From NCBI GenBank assembly GCA_964430565.1, contig CAYSFD010000040.1, positions 1 through 8,302 on the forward strand: a DNA stretch of 8,302 nt, given 5' to 3'. The stretch's first letter is position 1, and every line of letters begins with the position of its first letter. This stretch comes from VBDM01 sp964430565 (GTDB taxonomy: Bacteria > Pseudomonadota > Gammaproteobacteria > Burkholderiales > SG8-39). Position numbers and translations under genes: made by a program. Shown here in pieces: positions 1 through 8,096 of the stretch. The notes beneath the pieces were generated by a model. That model saw nothing but the letters and a program-made list of their open reading frames with translations. It was not told the origin of the DNA and did no database searches.

Positions 1-418
1 TCGCTTTCAATTCGGATTGGGTGCCCGAATCGAGCGTCGTGCTGACTGCATTGCCCCCGAAATTGACTGACTTCACGTTGCTGTCATCTACTCCCAACTT
101 CATGTAGATGATGTCGCTGAACGCCAGCCACTTGCCCTTGCGCGCCTCAAAGGCAAGCATCAGAGCCATCTCCACATCGCCCAAGTAGTCGTTCGGGTTG
201 GCCTTGAAGTCCACGGTGGGCCCCCCCGAGGAGCCACGACTGGGGAACTGCAGCGTCCCGCTAATGGTGGGCAGCCACAGGTACGGCATGACATTGAACT
301 GCCACTTGTCATCGGCCGACTGGGCGGCTGCGGGCAGCGGCATCGCCAGCAGCGGCACCAGCACCGCAGCGCTGGTCGCGCTGCGCAGCGCACGAACAAT
401 CTTCTTAATTGGTTTCAT
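1..418 (-). CDS. Outer-membrane beta-barrel protein, N-terminal part (runs off left edge)
   Basis: The frame opens with ATG at 418-416 and stays open for 139 codons to the window edge, so the C-terminus is missing. A strong ribosome binding site (GGGAGG, complement of 424-429) lies six bases upstream and supports this start. Residues 1-32 form a classic signal peptide: a basic n-region (MKPIKKIVRALR), a hydrophobic core, and a PAAA cleavage site before QSADDKW. The mature start contains MPYLWLPTISGTLQF, which resembles the first strand of small outer-membrane barrel proteins annotated as hypothetical OMPs with a PYLWLP-like motif. Later alternating segments (VEMALMLAFEARKGKW, LAFSDIIYMKLGV) look like further beta-strands. 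It lies 71 bases downstream of the DUF2283 gene on the same strand but has its own ribosome binding site. The export and barrel assignment is fairly firm. The exact family, strand number and function are unknown. Confidence 0.78.
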   Translation of the reverse strand, partial: MKPIKKIVRALRSATSAAVLVPLLAMPLPAAAQSADDKWQFNVMPYLWLPTISGTLQFPSRGSSGGPTVDFKANPNDYLGDVEMALMLAFEARKGKWLAFSDIIYMKLGVDDSNVKSVNFGGNAVSTTLDSGTQSELKA

Positions 419-489
419 GCAGACCTCCCGTTCGGAAATATTGGTTCCTGACACCTTTTCCGTTCCAAGTGTCGCTGTCGATCGCGCGG

Positions 490-687
490 TCATGCGGCAA
501 CCTGTTCGTATGAGAACTGCGGCGCTCCCGCTCGCTGGGAGGCATGCTCGACAGTGATGCAGCAAATGTTGCCCTGAGCGTCAACATCGAGCACCGTGTT
601 CTCGTCGAGGTCACGGGTTTCGGCCACCGGTGAATCTCGAAACTCGATCAGCAACGTGTCTGTGTCAGAGAAGTAGCGTACTTTCAT
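490..687 (-). CDS. DUF2283 family protein, possible antitoxin-like partner
   Basis: This 65-residue protein starts with ATG at 687-685. It has the hallmarks of DUF2283: an MKVRYFSDTDTLLIEF opening, a central PVAETRDLDENTVLDVDAQGNI stretch split by turns, and an ITVEHAS segment near residues 44-50. The family is a small beta-rich fold, normally 50-75 residues long, with no proven biochemical activity that I know of. Its start codon overlaps the stop of the upstream DUF4258-like gene in an ATGA arrangement, so the two are probably translationally coupled. A GAAGG ribosome binding site lies about eight bases upstream, inside the upstream gene. The arrangement resembles a toxin-antitoxin pair with the putative antitoxin second, but that role is inferred from organisation only. 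Family assignment is confident; function is not. Confidence 0.85.
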   Translation of the reverse strand: MKVRYFSDTDTLLIEFRDSPVAETRDLDENTVLDVDAQGNICCITVEHASQRAGAPQFSYEQVAA

Positions 688-920
688 GGCGTGAACCTTC
701 GATCAAAGAATGCATTATGGACGGTTTCCCCGTCCGTCAATAGCACAACACGCAAGAAGCGATTCTCCATCTCCGGCACCTGCACCCAACGCTGAATTCG
801 ACCATCCGCCTGGACGGCTTCGCGAATAGGTTTCCGGATGGCCTGTTCAATCCACTCATCTCGGATTACGGCCCGATCGGGCCGGCTACGTATTGCCTCA
901 AAGTAGCGTGTGACCTTCAC
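684..920 (-). CDS. Small DUF4258-like protein, putative toxin-like partner of the DUF2283 gene
   Basis: This 78-residue protein starts with GTG at 920-918. In frame upstream there is no other start before a stop at 956-954. Only a weak GGCGAG ribosome binding site abuts the start. The sequence has an N-terminal helical part (TRYFEAIRSRPDRAVIRDEWIEQAI, residues 4-28) and then a beta-rich part with WVQVPEMENRFLRVVLLTD. It ends in ETVHNAFFDRRF, where the His, Asp and Arg residues could be functional. This layout (helix, I-x-x-P turn, strands ending in a polar HNAFFDRR motif) recalls DUF4258 and related small RelE/BrnT-like proteins found beside DUF2283 genes. I infer rather than recognise the DUF4258 label. 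The four-base overlap with the next gene suggests a bicistronic unit. It could equally be an uncharacterised conserved protein with no toxic activity. Confidence 0.65.
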   Translation of the reverse strand: MKVTRYFEAIRSRPDRAVIRDEWIEQAIRKPIREAVQADGRIQRWVQVPEMENRFLRVVLLTDGETVHNAFFDRRFTP

Positions 921-1054
921 CTCGCCAACGTAGCAGATTTCCCATTCGTCCGCCTATTTTGCCGAATTAGACTTTCCCGGAAACACGACCATCACGAAGC
1001 ATACTGTGACTGCCAACTGGTGAGATCATCTTCCACTATTCGGACTAAAGACAA

Positions 1055-1083
1055 TTGATCGGTTTTCATCTTATCGCTATTTT
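1055..1083 (+). promoter_or_regulatory. Candidate sigma70 promoter of the sulfatase gene
   Basis: TTGATC at 1055-1060 and TATTTT at 1078-1083 each match four of six consensus bases and are 17 bases apart, the optimal spacing. The segment is the most AT-rich part of the intergenic region. Transcription from here would give a leader of roughly 150 bases before the ATG at 1241. This is pattern matching only, and other weak matches exist. Confidence 0.4.
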
Positions 1084-1228
1084 CCCGGGCGCAGATGTTA
1101 ATTTGGTTCGGTGCCGTATATCATGTCGAACGCATGCTGGGACGATGCGACAATTACCCAGGATGGGTCCTTAGTGTTCTTTTCTACCTGCACCGCGCAT
1201 TCATTCCGAGTAGTTGGATTCGATTAAC

Positions 1229-1234
1229 GGGGAG
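1229..1234 (+). promoter_or_regulatory. Ribosome binding site that fixes the sulfatase start at 1241
   Basis: GGGGAG lies six bases before ATG at 1241. A longer reading from TTG at 1214 would add nine polar residues in front of the signal peptide and would place this ribosome binding site inside the coding sequence. The ATG is therefore preferred. Confidence 0.75.
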
Positions 1235-1240
1235 ACCCTC

Positions 1241-3595
<2,355 letters not shown>

Positions 3596-3617
3596 ACCGA
3601 AAGACGGACGCTTCGGT
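3596..3617 (+). other. Short hairpin between the sulfatase and AsmA-like genes
   Basis: ACCGAA at 3596-3601 pairs with TTCGGT at 3612-3617 around a ten-base loop, directly after the sulfatase stop. No T-run follows, so it is not a typical terminator. The right arm overlaps the only ribosome-binding-like sequence (GGTGGA, 3615-3620) before the GTG at 3633, so it could dampen translation of the AsmA-like gene. A stem this short may be fortuitous. Confidence 0.3.
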
Positions 3618-3632
3618 GGATTCGAACTCGGC

Positions 3633-6587
3633 GTGAACTTCCGGCGGTGGGGAAGGATTGCCCGATACTCCACGTACTGCACCACCGTGCTCATCGTGGT
3701 GGTCGCCGCCGCGGCGCTGATTCTTCCCGAATTCCTCAACAGGCCGGCGGTAAAGGCGGAAATCCAGCGCAGGCTTTCCGAGGCTGTGCATGGCGAAGTC
3801 GCCTGGGAAAAGCTGAGCATCCGGATCCTGCCTTCGCCGCGCGGCGTCCTGCACAACGTGCGGGTCGAAATACCCGGGATCGCGAGCGCGAGCGCGGAAG
3901 AGACGTACGCGCAACTGCAGCTTTGGCCGCTGCTGCGCGGCCGCGCCGAGATCACGTCGGTGAGCGTCGTGCGGCCGGTGATTCGATTCGATGTCGCGAG
4001 CTCGCCGGCCGCGGAGAGTAAACAGACAAAAGAGCCGGCGAAGGACCCGGTCGAGATCTACCGGTCGGTGGCGGGTCCGATCGCGGATGCCCTCCGCGCC
4101 TTCGCTCCGGACACAGCGCTCGAGATCGAAGACGCCAGCGTGGACGTTCGCGTTTCGGGCATGCCCCCGATCCAGTTGACCCAACTGTCGCTGCACGCGC
4201 AAGCCGGCTCGAAATCCCTGGATGTTGAAATGACGGCGTCGAGTAACACCTGGAGTCGCCTGAAGTTCTCCGCCCGCGTCGAGATTGCCGATCTCTCGGG
4301 AAGAGCCAGCCTCGATGTCGCCGAAATCAAGCCTCAGGCCTGGCTCGACCGGTATCTCTCTGGATCCCCCCTTGGCGTCGCGGTTCCCTCCGCCACCCTG
4401 CTCGCGCAGGCGCGCACCGATGCAAGGACTTTCCTGGAATGCGACTTCGATGTGCGCGCCGCATCGGTCGAGATCTTGCGCGCCAAAGAACGTGTGCGGG
4501 TTCCCGACGTCGCGGTGAAAGCCAAAGTCACGGCCGGTGCGCATGAAACCGTGATCCACTTGAGCGACGCGCGGCTCGGCTCGAGCCAGCTCGCCGGCGG
4601 GATGCTGCGCTTGTCGTCCAAGAGCAAGACCATCGCGGGACGCATTGCATTCGATCTCGATCTCGCGCAGGGGATGGACGGCACGCGGCGCCTCGTTCCA
4701 GAAAAGGCAGGCGCGGTGCTGGCCGGGTTCCAGCCCGTTACCGGCCGCGCGCAAGGCCACGTGAAGCTGGCTTCCGGGGACTCCGGCTGGAGCGTCAGCG
4801 TGGACATCCTGAAATCGGATGCCTCGGTGCAGATACCGAACCTGCCGGCACCGGTGAAAATCACCGGCGGCTCCTTGGAGATCGATCCCAAGAGCGTGAG
4901 TGTGGACCGCGTCGCGCTCGCCATGCTCGATGCTCAGGCGCTGGTATCGGCCACGGTGAGCGACTATCGCACGGACCGCCCGCGGGCGACGGCGGCCATG
5001 CCCGAAGGGGTGGTGGGCGAGAAGTTTCTGGCTTGGATCCGGCAGATCGCGCACCTGCCGCCGCATCCGGAACTCAAGACTCCGATTCGAGTCGCGGCGC
5101 CGCGTGTGGCATGGGGCCTGGATCAGGCGCTGGATGTACAGGCGACGGCCCGCTTCGACGCCGGCCCGGGCATCACCGTCGAGTTGGGCTGGATGCCGAA
5201 GTCGCTCGATATCCGCCGAGTCGCGATCAAGGATGAGCACAGCGACGCCACGATCGCTGTGCGCACCGAGGGCCGTCTGCTGGAAGGAAAGTTCTCCGGT
5301 TCGCTGAACAGCAGAAGCATCTCGGCCATGCTGAAAGGCGGGAACATGCCCTCGGGTAGCGCAACCGCGGACTTGCGCTTCACTATCGACTCCGAGCATC
5401 CCCAACGCACTTCGGCACAAGGCAAGCTGACGGGCGAGGCACTCGATCTCGCCTGGTTGCTCGGCCGGCCGGTCAAGATCGATCGCATCGACCTGGTGGC
5501 GGACGGCACGAGCCTGCGTATCGGCGAGGCGTCTGTTAGCTGGGCCGGGCAGCGCGCCACAATACGTGGGGAGGTCAAGCGCGGTGACAGCGGTCCGGTC
5601 ATCGACGCGCAGCTCGATTCTCCGGGCGTGAATGTGGACGCGCTGCTCGCGCCCGCGGACGAGACCGCGGGGGAGAGACCTCCGGCCGCGGAACAGCAAT
5701 CGAAGCAGCCGCCGGGCGAAAAGGGCGAATCGTCCCGGCTGTGGCCGCTGCCGGTGACGGGGCGCATCGCAGTCCGTTCGGATTACGTCCAGTACGGCCG
5801 CCACCGCGTCGCGCCTGTATCCGCGACGCTCGTGCTCGAGGAACAACGCGCGCACATGGACTTGAGCCAGGCGCAACTGTGCGGCATCTCGCTGCCGCTT
5901 GCGATAGAAGCGAAGCCTCAGGGCTTCGCCGTTTCGGCGCGCATTGTCGCGGAGAAGCAGCAGCTGGAGCAGACGGCCCACTGTCTGACCGACCATGGCG
6001 TGCAGATCAGCGGCGCTTTTGATTTGCGGGCCGATCTCAGAACGGAAGGCAAGGCCGCGGAGCTGGTACGCAATCTGAAGGGGACGGTCCGCGCGGATGC
6101 GCGCGATGGCAAGGTGATGAAGTTCGCCATGCTTGGCAATATCCTGTCCATGGGAGACATCGCCGCGCTCCTTGAGAAAGAGGGAACCAGGCTCGATGAC
6201 ACCGGATTCCCGTATCGCAGCGTCACGGCCGCGGGTCGCTTTCAGGAGGGCAGGTTCATCGTCGAGGAGAGCGCGTTCCGCAGCGATGCGGTAGGGATCG
6301 CGGCAACCGGCTGGATCTCCGTCCTCGACTACCAGAGCAGGCTCGCGGTGCTCGTCGCGCCTTTCGGCCGCATCGACCAGCTCGTGCGCGACGTTCCGGT
6401 CCTCGGCTACATCATTGGTGGCGCCCTGACCAGCGTGCCGGTTGGCGTGAGCGGCGACATCCGCGATCCGCTCGTCGTGCCGCTCGGCCCCGAAGCCATT
6501 ACCTCGGAGCTGGTCGGAATCTTCGAGCGCACGCTGAAGCTGCCGGTCAAGCTGCTCAAGCCGCTCAAGCCGCTTAAGCCGCCGTGA
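3633..6587 (+). CDS. AsmA-like protein, inner-membrane-anchored and periplasm-spanning
   Basis: This 984-residue protein belongs to the AsmA/TamB/YhdP superfamily of repeating-beta-groove proteins, which are thought to carry phospholipid across the periplasm to the outer membrane. A basic start (NFRRWGRIARY) leads into one membrane segment at residues 15-31 (YCTTVLIVVVAAAALIL). A long periplasmic beta-rich region follows, with typical AsmA features such as EIQRRLSEAVHGEVAWEKLSIR near residues 46-67 and repeated S-x-x-x-x-G-x strands. A hydrophilic linker rich in Pro, Gln and Glu spans about 675-703. The AsmA-like C-terminal domain (about 790-984) contains MLGNILSMGDIAALL and PVLGYIIGGALTSVPVGVSG, and ends in KLPVKLLKPLKPLKPP. 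The GTG start has only a weak ribosome binding site, and no other start exists upstream in frame. It follows the sulfatase by 37 bases and overlaps the next gene by four, suggesting one operon. Its cargo is unknown. Confidence 0.9.
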   Translation: MNFRRWGRIARYSTYCTTVLIVVVAAAALILPEFLNRPAVKAEIQRRLSEAVHGEVAWEKLSIRILPSPRGVLHNVRVEIPGIASASAEETYAQLQLWPLLRGRAEITSVSVVRPVIRFDVASSPAAESKQTKEPAKDPVEIYRSVAGPIADALRAFAPDTALEIEDASVDVRVSGMPPIQLTQLSLHAQAGSKSLDVEMTASSNTWSRLKFSARVEIADLSGRASLDVAEIKPQAWLDRYLSGSPLGVAVPSATLLAQARTDARTFLECDFDVRAASVEILRAKERVRVPDVAVKAKVTAGAHETVIHLSDARLGSSQLAGGMLRLSSKSKTIAGRIAFDLDLAQGMDGTRRLVPEKAGAVLAGFQPVTGRAQGHVKLASGDSGWSVSVDILKSDASVQIPNLPAPVKITGGSLEIDPKSVSVDRVALAMLDAQALVSATVSDYRTDRPRATAAMPEGVVGEKFLAWIRQIAHLPPHPELKTPIRVAAPRVAWGLDQALDVQATARFDAGPGITVELGWMPKSLDIRRVAIKDEHSDATIAVRTEGRLLEGKFSGSLNSRSISAMLKGGNMPSGSATADLRFTIDSEHPQRTSAQGKLTGEALDLAWLLGRPVKIDRIDLVADGTSLRIGEASVSWAGQRATIRGEVKRGDSGPVIDAQLDSPGVNVDALLAPADETAGERPPAAEQQSKQPPGEKGESSRLWPLPVTGRIAVRSDYVQYGRHRVAPVSATLVLEEQRAHMDLSQAQLCGISLPLAIEAKPQGFAVSARIVAEKQQLEQTAHCLTDHGVQISGAFDLRADLRTEGKAAELVRNLKGTVRADARDGKVMKFAMLGNILSMGDIAALLEKEGTRLDDTGFPYRSVTAAGRFQEGRFIVEESAFRSDAVGIAATGWISVLDYQSRLAVLVAPFGRIDQLVRDVPVLGYIIGGALTSVPVGVSGDIRDPLVVPLGPEAITSELVGIFERTLKLPVKLLKPLKPLKPP
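6555..6581 (+). repeat. Three 9-base tandem repeats encoding LKP-LKP-LKP
   Basis: The unit CTCAAGCCG occurs three times head to tail just before the AsmA-like stop codon; the third copy differs by one synonymous base (CTTAAGCCG). It gives the protein a basic, proline-rich tail that would lie in the periplasm near the outer membrane if the usual orientation holds. Such a repeat can change copy number by slippage. Confidence 0.8.
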
Positions 6588-7408
6588 GAGAAAGAGCATT
6601 TCCGTTGGCCGCCTGGGTATACAGCAGAGGTCTGAAGGCGCTGGGGTACGCAGAGGCGTTCAAGCCGATCAGGTTCCTCGCGCTTTCCGTATCGTTCGGC
6701 ATCCCCGGGATCGTGCACGCCGGTCCTCCGCAGCCGGAGGAGGTCCTTTCCCCGCCTGCGATGGTTGAGACGGCATCGGTCGCGAAGAACGATGCGGACG
6801 AGGGTTTTGTCGGCATGGTCTGGAGAGCACTGACCGATGAGGCGCACCTAAGCGTCGGGTACGGCGTCGTCCAGTGGGCCATGGATGTCAAGCGAGCCAG
6901 CGACGGCGCGACGGCCAGGCTCGTACAGCGCGACAACAGCGCCGTTTTCATCGGCTACGGTTCAAAGCCCTCGTTCTTCAAGGATACGAACTTCGGCTAC
7001 ACCTTCATGTTGGACTACGTGAGTTTCGACATGAAGAAGCAGGAGATCCCCGGCGACAAGTTCGCGGACCTCGGCACGGAGGTGAGCGGGTACCTGGTCT
7101 ATGCGGTCCCGACCTTGTATTACCAGTGGGGCGAGCACCGCGAGGCGGGCAAGTTCGTGCGGCTGGGCATTGGCGCCGGCGTCGGAGCGGCACGCTACAG
7201 CGGCACGGTGCAGCTTTCGACCGGCGAAACCGTCCATACCGAGAAGAAGTCCTACGAGCCGCGGCTGGCGCTGAGCAATTTCCTCGAGGCGCGCTGGAAC
7301 AAGTTCGGCCTGACGGTCAGCTATGCGTCACCGCGCGTCTACGGAGACGGCTACGACATCCGGGTGTCGGGCTTCTCCGCGAACCTCGGATACCTGTTCT
7401 ATTTTTGA
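6584..7408 (+). CDS. Small outer-membrane beta-barrel protein coupled to the AsmA-like gene
   Basis: The 274-residue reading starts with GTG at 6584, and its first four bases (GTGA) include the stop of the AsmA-like gene. A signal-peptide-like segment (RFLALSVSFGIPGIVHA) sits at residues 30-46 and predicts a mature protein of about 228 residues. The n-region of about 29 residues is unusually long. A TTG at 6605 would shorten it by seven residues, so the start is uncertain. The mature part alternates hydrophobic and polar residues in strand-like stretches (LSVGYGVVQW, FGYTFMLDYVSF, YLVYAVPTLYYQW, FVRLGIGAGVGAARY) and ends in ANLGYLFYF. The terminal Phe with alternating aromatics is the typical barrel-assembly signal, and about eight strands are plausible. 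There are no POTRA domains, so it is not TamA-like. I do not recognise a named family. Coupling suggests that the barrel and the AsmA-like protein are made in matched amounts. Confidence 0.8.
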   Translation: MRERAFPLAAWVYSRGLKALGYAEAFKPIRFLALSVSFGIPGIVHAGPPQPEEVLSPPAMVETASVAKNDADEGFVGMVWRALTDEAHLSVGYGVVQWAMDVKRASDGATARLVQRDNSAVFIGYGSKPSFFKDTNFGYTFMLDYVSFDMKKQEIPGDKFADLGTEVSGYLVYAVPTLYYQWGEHREAGKFVRLGIGAGVGAARYSGTVQLSTGETVHTEKKSYEPRLALSNFLEARWNKFGLTVSYASPRVYGDGYDIRVSGFSANLGYLFYF

Positions 7409-7480
7409 TGAGCGGCGAGACCAGGCCTCTGGCATTCCTCTGTTTCATCCAGTCTGCGCAGGCGCGCCGCGTCATGGCAG

Positions 7481-7574
7481 ATCCCTCCCCTCGGGGAGCG
7501 AGGGATAGACGCGGCAGCCGCCGCCCCTTAGACTCGGCGGCAAGGGGCTGCGGTTCCGGCCTCGAAGGGGCCGG
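7481..7574 (+). other. Cluster of three GC-rich hairpins in the 7409-7595 intergenic gap
   Basis: The gap between the barrel gene and the next gene holds three inverted repeats in under 100 bases. ATCCCTC at 7481-7487 pairs with GAGGGAT at 7500-7506, with a competing inner stem at 7485-7498. GCCCCTT at 7523-7529 pairs with AAGGGGC at 7542-7548 and extends past one mismatch by CCGC/GCGG to 7518-7553. CCGGCC at 7556-7561 pairs with GGCCGG at 7569-7574. No T-run follows any of them, so they do not look like classical terminators. They could be processing or attenuation structures, or the 5' leader of the following gene. No clear promoter was found in this gap. Confidence 0.45.
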
Positions 7575-7595
7575 TCAACTCGGAGAATAGCAGCC

Positions 7596-7973
7596 GTGAG
7601 AATTGTCTTTGTCGTCGTGGCGGCGCTGCTCGCGTCGCCGGTGCTCGCGCTCAACTGGAATGTTTTCAAGGACGCGCCGATCTCGCGTCTCAGCGAAGAC
7701 GAAGTGAGGTCATTCCGGACGTTTATTCTCAAGACGCTGGATCAGACGCCCGACGGAACCATGGTCGAATGGAAGGCGCCGAAGACCGCCTTTACCAGCA
7801 AGATCACACCGCTCAACAGGTTCGACGACGCCGGCATGAAGTGCCGCGACGCGACGATCGAATCCGACGGCCAGGACCGCCACATGCGCGGCCGCTACAC
7901 GTTCTGCAAGAAGGGAAAAAACGACTGGGAGTTCAAGACCCCGACTGCGAAGCGGCCGGCCAAGGGTTCGTGA
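7596..7973 (+). CDS. Small secreted periplasmic protein, RT0821/Lpp0805 surface-antigen-like
   Basis: The 125-residue product begins with GTG at 7596; GGAG at 7582-7585 lies ten bases upstream. Residues 1-18 (MRIVFVVVAALLASPVLA) form a signal peptide cleaved before LNWNVF. A predicted helix (SRLSEDEVRSFRTFILKTLDQ) is followed by TPDGTMVEWKAP, a strand ending in ITPLNRF, then MKCRDATIES and RGRYTFCKKGKNDWEF. This order (helix, P-x-G-x-x-V-x-W, x-x-T-P, C-R, C-x-x-x-G-x-W) resembles the C-terminal domain of RT0821/Lpp0805-type surface proteins, where the line reads roughly PSGTTVSW, VTPT, CREY and ACRQPDGSW. Cys83 and Cys104 could form a disulfide. There is no lipobox, so it is probably a soluble periplasmic protein. 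Hairpins and 187 bases separate it from the barrel gene, so shared transcription is uncertain. Its role is unknown. Confidence 0.7.
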   Translation: MRIVFVVVAALLASPVLALNWNVFKDAPISRLSEDEVRSFRTFILKTLDQTPDGTMVEWKAPKTAFTSKITPLNRFDDAGMKCRDATIESDGQDRHMRGRYTFCKKGKNDWEFKTPTAKRPAKGS

Positions 7974-7976
7974 TGA

Positions 7977-7995
7977 GGCGGTCGAAACGGCCGCC
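7977..7995 (+). terminator. Hairpin just after the periplasmic-protein gene, possible weak terminator
   Basis: GGCGGTCG at 7977-7984 pairs with CGGCCGCC at 7988-7995, an eight-pair stem with one G-U pair and an AAA loop, starting three bases after the stop codon. The position fits a transcript end between this gene and the converging toxin gene. No T-run follows, so intrinsic termination would be inefficient. It may instead protect the 3' end of the RNA. Confidence 0.35.
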
Positions 7996-8096
7996 GATGC
8001 CGAGTCCGAAGGAGGCCAATGTCACTCAGAAACCGATAATCATGCCCTAGCCAGGTCGTTCTCGCAGTGAGTGGAAGACGTGAAGCGGGCGAACGG

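Larger units (their letters stand above)
921..1240. other. AT-rich divergent intergenic region
   Basis: This stretch of about 320 bases separates the minus-strand DUF4258-like gene from the plus-strand sulfatase gene and has no convincing coding frame. It is much poorer in G+C than the genes to its right: 22 of 60 bases at 1021-1080 against 43 of 60 at 1501-1560. It contains a plausible rightward promoter (1055-1083). In the presumed leader it holds two small hairpins: CGCAT at 1131-1135 with ATGCG at 1145-1149, and ACCCA at 1156-1160 with TGGGT at 1164-1168. I could not find a confident promoter for the leftward genes. No long repeat or operator-like palindrome stands out. Confidence 0.7.

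Noticed and set aside
198..557. Plus-strand frame of 119 codons at the left end
   Set aside because: It is antisense to the barrel gene's signal-peptide region and also crosses the gap and the DUF2283 gene. It lacks a ribosome binding site and any recognisable sequence.
1214..1240. Upstream TTG start for the sulfatase
   Set aside because: It would add nine polar residues before the signal peptide and place the GGGGAG ribosome binding site within the coding sequence. The ATG at 1241 is much better.
3680..3701. CACCAC/GTGGTG inverted repeat
   Set aside because: It lies inside the membrane-segment codons of the AsmA-like gene and is explained by repeated Val and Thr codons.
7421..7432. CCAG-GCCT-CTGG hairpin after the barrel stop as a terminator
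   Set aside because: A four-pair stem without a T-run is too weak to support.
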